Assembly (NCBI GenBank): GCA_964482515.1
Contig: CAYZXT010000008.1
Span: forward strand, 35,334 to 99,333
Source: CAYZXT01 sp964482515
Lineage (GTDB): Bacteria; Elusimicrobiota; Elusimicrobia; FEN-1173
Length of the DNA stretch: 64,000 bases
Direction: 5' to 3'
The notes beneath the pieces were generated by a model that did no database searches, was not told the DNA's origin, and was given only the letters and a program-made list of their open reading frames with translations. The translations under genes and the position numbers were made by a program. The first letter of the stretch is position 1; every line of letters begins with the position of its first letter. Positions 1-9,160 of this stretch are shown one piece after another.

Positions 1-22
1 TCGCCCATGGAGGTGCTGCGGC

Positions 23-688
23 ATGAATAAATATATTTTCTATTTAATGGCGGCCGCCTTTATGGGATGCGGCCAGGGGGAAAAAGCGGCGGGCCCGATC
101 GCGCCTTCCGCTCCTCAGGCGCCGGCCGTGAAGATCATCGCTTTCGGCGACAGCCTGACCGCGGGCAAGGACCTGCTCGATCCCGAACTGGAATCGTGGC
201 CGGCGATCCTGGAACGCAAACTGCGGGAGGAAAAACACAGCGTGGAGGTCGTGAACGCGGGGCAGTCGGGCGACACGACCTACGACGCGCTCAACCGCCT
301 GGATTTCACCTTGTCACAAGGGGGCGACGTCGTCATCGTCGCCTTCGGCAGCAACGACACGTTTCAGGGCAAAGACCTCAAGGACATCGAGAAGAACCTG
401 GACGAGATCGTCCGCCGGATCCAAGAGAAAAAGATGGACGTGGTCCTTTGCGGGATGAAGACCTTTCCCAACTTCGGGTGGCACTACGCCGGCGCCTACG
501 AGAAGATTTTTCCCCGGGTGGCGAAACGCTGGGACGTTCCCTTCGTTCCGTTCCTGCTGCAGGGCGTCGCCGGCATGGCGCAATTCAATTTGTCGGACGG
601 CATCCATCCCAACGCGACCGGACATCAAATGATCGCGGAAACCGTTTTCCCCGCAGTGAAGGGCGTGCTCAAGTCAAAAGGAAGATGA
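23..688 (+). CDS. SGNH/GDSL-family esterase (TesA-like), probable lipoprotein
   Basis: A 221-residue hydrolase of the SGNH superfamily, which cleaves esters or thioesters of lipids and small substrates. The nucleophile motif GDSL is at residues 42-45, a Gly-bearing block II (NAGQSGD) near 79-84, GSND at 109-112 and the Asp/His block DGIHP at 192-196, so all four signature blocks are present. The N-terminus is a short hydrophobic stretch ending in FMGC (Cys16), a loose lipobox, so the protein is probably exported and lipid-anchored. A GGAGG sits 8 bases before the ATG. The ATG overlaps a TGA in another frame, compatible with coupling to an unseen upstream gene. The substrate cannot be told from sequence. 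Confidence 0.88.
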   Translation: MNKYIFYLMAAAFMGCGQGEKAAGPIAPSAPQAPAVKIIAFGDSLTAGKDLLDPELESWPAILERKLREEKHSVEVVNAGQSGDTTYDALNRLDFTLSQGGDVVIVAFGSNDTFQGKDLKDIEKNLDEIVRRIQEKKMDVVLCGMKTFPNFGWHYAGAYEKIFPRVAKRWDVPFVPFLLQGVAGMAQFNLSDGIHPNATGHQMIAETVFPAVKGVLKSKGR

Positions 689-754
689 CGCGCGTCATAT
701 TTTCGCGCGGCGGAATTGATAGAATGGCTTCACGGTCAGGAAGGAAGGTCCCCC

Positions 755-1207
755 GTGGCAGAAGACGCTTGTGAATTTCCCGCGTTCAACGGCACATCCG
801 AGGAAATCGTCCAAGTCCTGAAGCAATCCAAGACCATCGCGGTGGTGGGGATGTCGCCCAAACCGGACCGGCCGAGCCACGATGTGGCGAAATATTTAAT
901 GGACCACGGGTTTGAAGTCATCCCCGTGAACCCGGGGCAATCGGAAATTTTGGGCCGGAAATGTTACCGGAGTTTGAAAGACGTACCGGGCGAAATAGAC
1001 ATCGTCGATATTTTCCGCCCGTCCGACGCCGTGCCGGAGATCGTCGAAGAAGCTGTCGCCAGGGGCGCGAAAACAATTTGGATGCAGCTCGGCATCGTGA
1101 ACAACGCCGCGGCGGAACGCGCCAAAGCGGCGGGCATGACGGTCGTGATGAACAAATGTTTGAAGGTCGAGCACGTTCTCTTTGCCCGTAAACCGAAATT
1201 TGATTAA
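755..1207 (+). CDS. CoA-binding (YccU-type) Rossmann protein
   Basis: A 150-residue protein matching the small CoA_binding family (YccU type), a single Rossmann fold that binds CoA and whose cellular role is unsettled. Visible hallmarks are VVGMSPKPDRPSH at the first beta-strand and nucleotide loop, VIPVNPG, DIVDIFRPSD and WMQLGI near the end. GTG at 755 is preferred because AAGGAAGG (741-748) lies 6 bases upstream. An in-frame ATG at 716 would add 13 residues with no ribosome site and no family similarity. The gene stands alone between the esterase and the succinate dehydrogenase operon. Confidence 0.87.
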   Translation: MAEDACEFPAFNGTSEEIVQVLKQSKTIAVVGMSPKPDRPSHDVAKYLMDHGFEVIPVNPGQSEILGRKCYRSLKDVPGEIDIVDIFRPSDAVPEIVEEAVARGAKTIWMQLGIVNNAAAERAKAAGMTVVMNKCLKVEHVLFARKPKFD

Positions 1208-1211
1208 TGCA

Positions 1212-1270
1212 GTCATTCCGACGAAAGTCGGAATCCAGTTTACCTGGACCCCGGCTTTCGCCGGGGTGAC
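1212..1270. repeat. REP-like nested palindromic repeat
   Basis: Two hairpins and a central dyad fill the space before sdhC. ATTCCGAC (1215-1222) pairs with GTCGGAAT (1227-1234) around GAAA. TCCAG (1235-1239) pairs with CTGGA (1244-1248). CCCCGGC (1249-1255) pairs with GCCGGGG (1260-1266) around TTTC. GTCA and TGAC close the ends. This layout matches the widespread ATTCC-N-GGAAT intergenic repeats of many bacteria, which translate spuriously as TPAKAGVQ / IPTFVGMT-like peptides. Confidence 0.8.
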
Positions 1271-1273
1271 GAT

Positions 1274-1303
1274 TTGGAACTGTTTGTTAAAATGAGGTAT
1301 CAT
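1274..1303 (+). promoter_or_regulatory. Predicted sdhCAB promoter
   Basis: TTGGAA (1274-1279), 18-base spacer, TATCAT (1298-1303). The predicted transcript start (about 1310) is only a few bases before the ATG at 1314, and no ribosome site lies at normal distance, so the mRNA would be nearly leaderless. Confidence 0.5.
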
Positions 1304-1313
1304 CCCAATTCCC

Positions 1314-2035
1314 ATGGCCACTGAAACCGAATCCGAATCCTCCTGTTGGAACTGCGTTTGTCTGTCGTCTCTGACGAAAAAGGGCCTCATGGCCATTTCC
1401 GGCCTGGCCCTGTTCGGGTTCGTCATCGGACATCTGGTCGGCAACCTCCAGATATTCCAGGGGCAGGACAAGCTGAACCACTACGGCGTCTTCCTCCGCA
1501 GCATCCCCGGCCCGCTCTGGGCCGCGCGGATCGGCTTGTTGGTCATGCTGGTCATCCACATTCGGACCTCGGCCCAGCTGGCCGTGGAAAACCGCCGGGC
1601 GCGGCCGGAACAATACGTGAAGAAGAATTCCGTCCGGGCCACGCTGGCCTCCCGCACAATGCTGTTGTCCGGTTTGATGGTGTTCGCCTACGTCGTTTAC
1701 CACCTTCTGCATTTCACTTTCGTCAAAGTCCATCCGCAATACGCCCATTTCATCGACCCCCTGGGCCGCCACGACATCTATTCCATGGTGGTGCTGAGCT
1801 TCCAGGATGTGACGATCTCCGCCGTCTACATCGTCGCGAACTTCCTGCTGGCCTTCCACTTGAGCCACGGGCTTTCCAGCGCGTTCCAAAGCCTGGGTTT
1901 GAACAATGAGAATATTTTGAAGAAGCTGAAGCTCGCCGGTGTTTTCATCGCGTGGGCCGTTTTCATCGGATACGCTTCGATCCCGCTGGGCGTCCTGTTG
2001 AACATCATTAGACTTCCCGCCACTCTGGTGGTCCC

Positions 2036-2039
<4 letters not shown>
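1314..2039 (+). CDS. sdhC: Succinate dehydrogenase/fumarate reductase cytochrome b558 subunit
   Basis: A 241-residue membrane anchor of complex II, b558 single-polypeptide type, which carries haem and passes electrons between the iron-sulfur subunit and quinone. Five hydrophobic segments lie at about 24-48, 68-84, 114-136, 165-190 and 206-228. Histidines at 40, 82, 130 and 182 are placed as expected for axial haem ligands. It heads sdhCAB. Its stop codon overlaps the TTG start of sdhA (TTGA), so translation is probably coupled. The single five-helix anchor with no separate SdhD is normal for this complex II type. Confidence 0.9.
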
Positions 2040-3951
<1,912 letters not shown>

Positions 3952-3955
<4 letters not shown>

Positions 3956-4701
3956 ACCTGACACTTTACGTTTGGCGGCAAAAACACGCCCAGGACAAGG
4001 GCCGCATGGAGAAATACGAGGCCAAGGACATAAACGACCATATGTCCTTCCTGGAGATGCTGGACGTCGTGAACGAGGATTTGACCAAGCGCGGCATCGA
4101 CCCCATCGCCTTCGACAGCGATTGCCGGGAGGGGATCTGCGGCATGTGCTCGCTGGTGGTCAACGGCGTTCCCCACGGCCCCGAGCGCGGCACCACGGTC
4201 TGCCAGCTCCACATGCGACACTTCAAGGACGGCGATTCCATCTACATCGAACCCTGGCGCGCCCGCGCGTTCCCCGTCGTGAAGGATTTGGTCGTCGACC
4301 GCACCGCCTTCGACCGCATCATCCAGGCCGGCGGCTTCGTCTCCGTCAACACGGGCGGCACCCCGGACGCGAACTGTCTTCCGATTTCAAAGACCGAAGC
4401 GGACACCGCCATGGACGCGGCGGCCTGCATCGGCTGCGGCGCCTGCGTGGCGGCCTGCAAGAACGCCTCGGCCATGCTGTTCGTCTCCGCCAAGGTCGCG
4501 CACCTCCAGCACCTTCCGCAGGGCCAGGTGGAAAAGGAACGGCGCGTCCTCAGCATGGTGGAGACGATGGACGCGGAGGGCTTCGGAAACTGTTCCAACA
4601 CCTACGAGTGCGAAGCCGTCTGCCCGAAGAACATCAGCGTCAAGTTCATCGCCGAGATGAACCGCTCCTTCGCCAAAGCCTCGATCGAACCCCGAAAATA
4701 A
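3952..4701 (+). CDS. sdhB: Succinate dehydrogenase/fumarate reductase iron-sulfur subunit
   Basis: A 249-residue electron-transfer subunit of complex II. The 2Fe-2S ferredoxin domain shows Cys58, Cys63, Cys66 and Cys84. The C-terminal part has CIGCGACVAAC (159-169) and a second set at Cys214, Cys220 and Cys224, giving the usual 4Fe-4S and 3Fe-4S centres. It is the last gene of sdhCAB and overlaps sdhA by 4 bases. No obvious terminator follows; 70 bases separate it from the PilZ gene. Confidence 0.95.
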
Positions 4702-4771
4702 ATAGACCCGAAAAAAATTATATACTCCCCGGGTGCGCAAACCGACGAAGACACACCGGAGAGAACGTTTC

Positions 4772-5485
4772 TTGAACTCCGCCGCTTCCCCGGCCCGGCC
4801 GGAACGGCGGGACGAAACCCGTTTTGAGCGGATAAAGCTTGAATCCCATACCGACCATATCTTTGTCCGGATCAAGGACAACAAGAAGACCATTCAGTCT
4901 GAGGTGCTGGATCTAAGCCTCCAGGGGCTGTGTTTCAGGGCGAAGCCCGCGCTGGATTTCCTACGGACCGGTTCCACGGTCAAGGTCTCGCTGTTGTTGG
5001 GCAAGCGGGAACATGCGCTCACGCTGAAGATCGTCAACGACCGGGGGCCCTATGTGGGAAGCCGGATCGTGGAGTCGTCGCCCGAATGGGCGGCCGAGGT
5101 CTCGGATTACCTGGACCCCCTCGAGATGGGCCAGCGGCTTTACGAAGTTCGGCCGCAGGCGGTTCCCGAGGGAGATCCCTCGTCCAACCTCCACTGGTTC
5201 CGGAGCGAGGCGTCCTGCGATCTTTTCTACTGGCTCGGGCCGGACGAAAAAGTCGCCAAGGTCCAATTGGTCTACGGATGGCAGGTGGTGGAATGGACGC
5301 CGGCCTACGGTTTTCGCACCGGGCAGATCGGCGACTCCGCCGGGGATGCCTCTGCGGGGGATCCTTCGGCGCTCAAAGAGTTTGAGCTGAACCTCCCGGC
5401 CGACCGCAAATTGGTGGCGGCCGCCCGCCGGGTCGTCCTCGCCGCCCGCGTCCCCGAACCGATCCGGAAGATATTCGCGAAGTAG
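4772..5485 (+). CDS. PilZ-domain protein (predicted c-di-GMP receptor)
   Basis: A roughly 237-residue cytoplasmic protein whose first 120 residues form a PilZ domain. The two c-di-GMP-binding motifs are intact: RxxxR (R13-D-E-T-R17) and DxSxxG (D47-L-S-L-Q-G52). The C-terminal half has no family I recognise; it contains a Trp-rich stretch near FYWLGPDEKVAKVQ and may be a sugar- or ligand-binding module. TTG at 4772 is chosen because GGAGAG lies 8 bases upstream. A GTG at 4733 would add 13 residues and sits at the predicted transcript start (TATACT at 4721-4726). No cyclase or phosphodiesterase is encoded nearby. Confidence 0.75.
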   Translation: MNSAASPARPERRDETRFERIKLESHTDHIFVRIKDNKKTIQSEVLDLSLQGLCFRAKPALDFLRTGSTVKVSLLLGKREHALTLKIVNDRGPYVGSRIVESSPEWAAEVSDYLDPLEMGQRLYEVRPQAVPEGDPSSNLHWFRSEASCDLFYWLGPDEKVAKVQLVYGWQVVEWTPAYGFRTGQIGDSAGDASAGDPSALKEFELNLPADRKLVAAARRVVLAARVPEPIRKIFAK

Positions 5486-5530
5486 ATCCCGTCCCGCAAA
5501 CGGGACCACGCCCAACGGCAAGGAAATCCT

Positions 5531-5559
5531 AGACACGGAAATATGTATTTGCTAAGCTT
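5531..5559 (+). promoter_or_regulatory. Predicted rpsO promoter (leaderless)
   Basis: TAGACA (5531-5536), 17-base spacer, extended -10 TGC-TAAGCT (5551-5559). The -10 ends 6 bases before the rpsO ATG, which places the transcript start at the ATG, and no Shine-Dalgarno sequence is present. Confidence 0.5.
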
Positions 5560-5565
5560 ACCACC

Positions 5566-5835
5566 ATGTTAGTCAAAGAAAAGAAACGTGAGATCGTCGG
5601 AAAGATGGGGGCTCGCGCCAATGACTCGGGCAACCCGGCGGTGCAAATCGCCATTTTGACGGAGCGCATCAACGGCCTTCTGTCCGCCCACTTCAACACC
5701 AATCCCAAGGACCACATGTCCCGCCGGGGTCTGTTGAAAATGGTGGGACATCGGCGCCGTCTCTTGAATTACCTCCGCGCCTCCAACCCGAAACGATACA
5801 CGGAACTCATCCGCGAACTGGATCTGAGAAAATAA
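5566..5835 (+). CDS. rpsO: 30S ribosomal protein S15
   Basis: An 89-residue primary 16S rRNA-binding protein of the small subunit. It has the family length and the diagnostic core: SGNPAVQIAILTERI, HFNTNPKDHMSRRGL and VGHRRRLLNYL. It lies upstream of pnp, the order found in most bacteria. There is no ribosome-binding site; the start follows an extended -10 directly, so the mRNA appears leaderless. Confidence 0.97.
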   Translation: MLVKEKKREIVGKMGARANDSGNPAVQIAILTERINGLLSAHFNTNPKDHMSRRGLLKMVGHRRRLLNYLRASNPKRYTELIRELDLRK

Positions 5836-5836
5836 A

Positions 5837-5967
5837 AACAACGGCGTTTTTCGGCCGGAGAAGCATGATTCGCAGACAGGGATGCAATGGCCCCTCGATT
5901 TCCGAGGGACGGTTGGATCCCTTCCCCGCGAAGCCCACGCGACCCTCCCTGAAAAACGCCTCTTGTT
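5837..5967 (+). promoter_or_regulatory. pnp leader: long RNA stem, candidate RNase III/autoregulation site
   Basis: GGCGTTTTTC (5843-5852) is perfectly complementary to GAAAAACGCC (5951-5960). AACAA (5837-5841) then pairs with TTGTT (5963-5967) across a small bulge, closing a 100-base arm. Inside, CCCTCG (5892-5897) pairs with CGAGGG (5903-5908). In E. coli, PNPase represses itself after RNase III cuts a leader hairpin in this same rpsO-pnp interval, so the same role is inferred here. Confidence 0.6.
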
Positions 5968-6010
5968 GTTTCCTTCCGATCCCGTCCCCATGCCAGGAGG
6001 CATTCCTATA

Positions 6011-8217
6011 ATGAGCAACGTTGAACGTGGCGAAATAGAGATCCAAGGCCGCAAAATGTCCTTTGAAGTCGGTTCCGTGGCCAAGCAGGCCAACGGCGCG
6101 ACGATCGTCCGCACCGGCGACACCATGGTTTTGATCGCCGTGGCCATGGGCAAAAAACCCCGCGAAGGTTTTGATTTCTTCCCTTTGACCGTTGATTACC
6201 GCGACCGCACCTACGCCGCGGGCCGCATTCCCGGCGGGTTCTTCAAACGCGAGACCAAAGCCCGCGACAAGGAAACCCTCACCAGCCGCCTCATCGACCG
6301 CTCCTGCCGTCCCCTCTTTCCCGAACATATGCGCCTCGAAATCCAGATCACCGGCATATCGTTGTCCTCCGACGGCGAAAACCCGACGGACATCATCGCC
6401 ATGAACGGCGCCAGCGTCGCCTTGTCGATGTCCGACATCCCCTGGAACGGCCCCATCGGCGCGGTCCGCATCGGCCGCATCAACGACGAATTCGTCATCA
6501 ACCCGACCCTGCGGGAGATCGAAGAGAGCTCCATGGAATTGGTCGTCGCGGGCAAGCGGGACTCCATCATGATGGTGGAATCCGGCGCCAGCGAGTTGTC
6601 CGAGGAATTGCTGCTGGAAGCCCTGGCCCTGGCGCAGCGCGAGATCGCCCGCATCTGCGATTTCCAGACCGACTTTTTGAAGAACGCGGCCAAAGCCAAG
6701 ATCGACGTCCCCAAGCCGGAAGTCAACGCCGACCTGGTGAAAAAGATCGACGAGCTGGCGCGCAACCGTTATAAGGAAGCGGTCCGCATCGCGGAGAAAA
6801 CAGCCCGCGAGAAGTTCATCGACGCGATCAAGGCCGACGTGAAGAAGGCCATCGAAGAGTCGTTCCCGGAAGCGACGGGCGTCGGCGCTTTGCTTGAAAA
6901 CATCGAATATGAAGAAGCGCGCCGCTTGATCCTGGACGAAAGCAAGCGCACCGACGGACGCGGTTTCGAGGACATCCGCCCCATCACCTGCCAGGTGGGC
7001 GTGTTGCCCCGCACCCACGGCTCGGCCATCTTCACCCGCGGTCAGACCCAGGCGCTCGCGACCTGCACCCTCGGCTCCCCCGCTGACCAGCAGATCATGG
7101 ACGAGCTGGAAGGCGAGTATAAGGAACGTTTCCTGCTCCATTATAATTTCCCCGGATTCAGCACCGGCGAACCGAAGCCCGAACGCGGCCCCGGCCGTCG
7201 TGAGATCGGACACGGCGCCCTGGCGCGCCGCTCGCTGAAGCCGATGCTTCCCTCGCTGGAAGAATTCCCTTACACCATCCGCATCGTCTCCGACANNNNN
7301 NNNNNATCCTGGAATCCAACGGGTCCTCTTCCATGGCCTCGGTCTGCGGCGGCTCCCTCGCGCTGTTCGACGCGGGCGTCCCGCTGAAGAAACCCGTGGC
7401 CGGCATCGCCATGGGCCTGATCAAGGAAGGCGACCGGAAGGCCGTCCTCACGGACATCATGGGGATGGAAGACCATCTCGGCGACATGGACTTCAAGGTC
7501 GCCGGCACCGTGGACGGCGTCACCGCCCTCCAGATGGACATCAAGATCGAAGGAATTTCCGTCGAGATCATGAAGCAGGCCCTCGAGCAGGCGAAACGCG
7601 GCCGCCTCTTCATCCTCGGCAAGATGAACGAAAAACTTTCCGCCCCCAAACCCGAGATGTCGCCCTTCGCGCCGCGCATGGCCGTGGTGAAGATACCGGT
7701 GGACAAGATCGGCGCGCTGATCGGACCCGGCGGCAAGAACATCCGCCGCATCATCGAGGAGTCCGGCGCCAACGTGGACGTGGAGGACGATGGCCAGGTT
7801 TATATCACCAGCTCGGACGGTCCGTCCCTCGACGCCGCCAAGCACATGGTGGAAGCGCTCACCGTCGAGGTTGAAGTGGGCAAAATCTACAAGGGCAAAG
7901 TGATGCGCATCATGCCGCGCCTGGGCGCCTTCGTGGAAGTGCTGCCCGGCAAGGAAGGCCTGGTCCACATCTCCCAGCTCGACATCAAGCATATCGACAA
8001 GGTGGAAGACGTCGTGAAGGAAGGCGACGAGCTCGAAGTGAAGTGCATCGAGATCGACAACATGGGCCGCGTCAACCTCTCCCGCCGGGCGGTCATTAAA
8101 CCCGGCTCGGAGCTGGAAGTTCCGGCCCGGCCTCCCCGGCGCGAAGATGACCGCGGCGGACGCGGCGGCGGATTCCGCGGCGGCGATCGCGGCGGACGCG
8201 GCGGTTTCCGTCGATAA
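6011..8217 (+). CDS. pnp: Polyribonucleotide nucleotidyltransferase (PNPase), split by an assembly gap
   Basis: PNPase degrades RNA 3'-to-5' with phosphate. Two RNase PH folds are followed by a KH domain (IGALIGPGGKNIRRI, near residue 560), an S1 domain (VGKIYKGKVMRI... GLVHISQL, near 625-695) and an Arg/Gly-rich RGG tail. AGGAGG lies 10 bases before the ATG. Ten N at 7296-7305 shift the frame. Removing the N and one duplicated A joins VSD to ILESNGSSS, exactly the conserved PNPase sequence, giving 731 residues with nothing missing. The gene is therefore most likely intact and the break is a scaffolding artefact. Confidence 0.93.
7296..7305. other. Assembly gap (10 N)
   Basis: Ten unknown bases inside pnp. 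The flanks read ...GTCTCCGACA and ATCCTGGAAT..., which join without loss if the terminal A is shared, so the gap probably has zero real length. Confidence 0.95.
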
Positions 8218-8241
8218 AAGCGGCGGATCGTTTTTGACAGA

Positions 8242-8280
8242 CAGGCGGAGAAAAGATATCCTTTTCCCGCCTGTTTTTTT
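8242..8280 (+). terminator. Rho-independent terminator after pnp
   Basis: CAGGCGG (8242-8248) pairs with CCGCCTG (8267-8273). The stem continues through GAAAAG/CTTTTC past one bulged A, and seven T follow (8274-8280). It lies 24 bases after the pnp stop. Confidence 0.9.
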
Positions 8281-8312
8281 GGCTAAATCAGTTCGACCAG
8301 CGGGGTTTTCCC

Positions 8313-8804
8313 TTGAGCGATTCGAAATCACCATCCGATAAAAACGGCAAGAAGCCGTCCCTACCGGCGGAGTTCAAGCCCTATTACGACCTGATGGTTT
8401 CCGAGGACCTCCAGGAGTTGGAGGTCCGGGACAAGGATTTCTTCCTGCGTTTGGCCCGGCAGAAGCCCGCCCAGTTCCTCCAGGCGGCCCCGGCGGTCCA
8501 AGCCCATCCGGCGCCCGCGAAACCGGCCGCCAAGCCGGACGTTCCTCCCGAGCAAAACCAGTTCCATTCCATCGCCTCTCCCCTGGCCGGGATGTTCTAC
8601 CGGTCCCCTTCGCCCCAGTCCCCGTCCTTCGTCAAGGAAGGCGACAATGTTTCCCTGGGACAGGTCCTGTGCATCGTGGAAGCCATGAAGGTGATGAATG
8701 AAATCCGGGCCGACCGGCCGTCCATCATCCGCAAGATCCTCGTCGAAAATGGAAAACCCGTTTCCGCCGGCCAAAATCTTTTCCTCGTGGACCCTGTCTC
8801 CTGA
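8313..8804 (+). CDS. accB: Biotin carboxyl carrier protein of acetyl-CoA carboxylase
   Basis: A 163-residue carrier that presents biotin to the carboxylase and carboxyltransferase in the first step of fatty-acid synthesis. The biotinyl domain fills the C-terminal 80 residues: ASPLAGMFYRSPSP, then EAMKVMNEI with Lys126 as the biotinylation site. Residues 60-80 are an Ala/Pro-rich swinging linker, and the N-terminal helix region is normal for AccB. The start is TTG with a poor ribosome site. The usual partner accC does not follow; a small winged-helix gene does. Confidence 0.9.
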   Translation: MSDSKSPSDKNGKKPSLPAEFKPYYDLMVSEDLQELEVRDKDFFLRLARQKPAQFLQAAPAVQAHPAPAKPAAKPDVPPEQNQFHSIASPLAGMFYRSPSPQSPSFVKEGDNVSLGQVLCIVEAMKVMNEIRADRPSIIRKILVENGKPVSAGQNLFLVDPVS

Positions 8805-8854
8805 AATGACGAGAGCATCCTTCTCGCTCCAATCAAATAGCGCTCCGTACTTGT

Positions 8855-8901
8855 CCGCTGTAGAGACAGCGGGCGAGTGGAGACCCCGCGCTAGTGGGGT
8901 C
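8855..8901 (+). promoter_or_regulatory. Twin hairpins covering the start region of the winged-helix gene
   Basis: CCGCTGT (8855-8861) pairs with ACAGCGG (8866-8872) around AGAG. GACCCC (8882-8887) pairs with GGGGTC (8896-8901). The only G-rich candidate ribosome site for the TTG at 8907 is the GGGG inside the second stem, so folding could block translation. Confidence 0.45.
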
Positions 8902-8906
8902 GTCCC

Positions 8907-9128
8907 TTGATCGCGACCGATGTGGATCTTTCCGACGTGGGACGGGTCGCGGGCGATGTCTGGCACTACCTGAATCTTAACGGCGAAACTTCCTCTCTGA
9001 AAATCCGTTCCGCCCTTCAAATTCCCCAAAGCCTCCTTTTTTTATCGCTGGGCTGGTTGGCCCGGGAAGGGAAAGTCCGTTTGGTTTCCGGCGATCAGGG
9101 CTTTCTCATTTCACTCAAACAAAGTTAA
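8907..9128 (+). CDS. Small winged helix-turn-helix protein (DUF2582-like)
   Basis: A 73-residue protein with the pattern of a single winged-helix domain: helix VGRVAGDVWHYLNLNG, a recognition-type segment SSLKIRSALQIPQSLLFLSLGWLAREGKV and a beta-wing ending GFLISL. It resembles the DUF2582 winged-helix family, whose function is not established. The start is uncertain: TTG 8907 gives full length, while GTG 8922 would trim five residues. It lies between accB and ftsK. Whether it binds DNA or is a protein-interaction domain cannot be told. Confidence 0.7.
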   Translation: MIATDVDLSDVGRVAGDVWHYLNLNGETSSLKIRSALQIPQSLLFLSLGWLAREGKVRLVSGDQGFLISLKQS

Positions 9129-9160
9129 AATAGCATCACGTCATTCCCCAGGAGACAACG

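Noticed and set aside
1..26. Possible C-terminal tail of an upstream gene ending in TGA at 24-26 with an ATGA overlap.
   Set aside because: Only about seven codons are visible, and a second frame also stops nearby (28-30), so the frame cannot be decided.
5491..5506. GTCCCG-CAAA-CGGGAC hairpin after the PilZ gene as a terminator.
   Set aside because: No T-tract follows; it may be a weak transcript end but cannot be called a terminator.
5807..7213. A 468-codon minus-strand frame opposite pnp.
   Set aside because: Antisense shadow of a conserved gene with no ribosome site or family signature.
6011..8217. pnp as a pseudogene with a frameshift.
   Set aside because: The frame change coincides exactly with the N run, and removing the artefact restores a perfectly conserved sequence.
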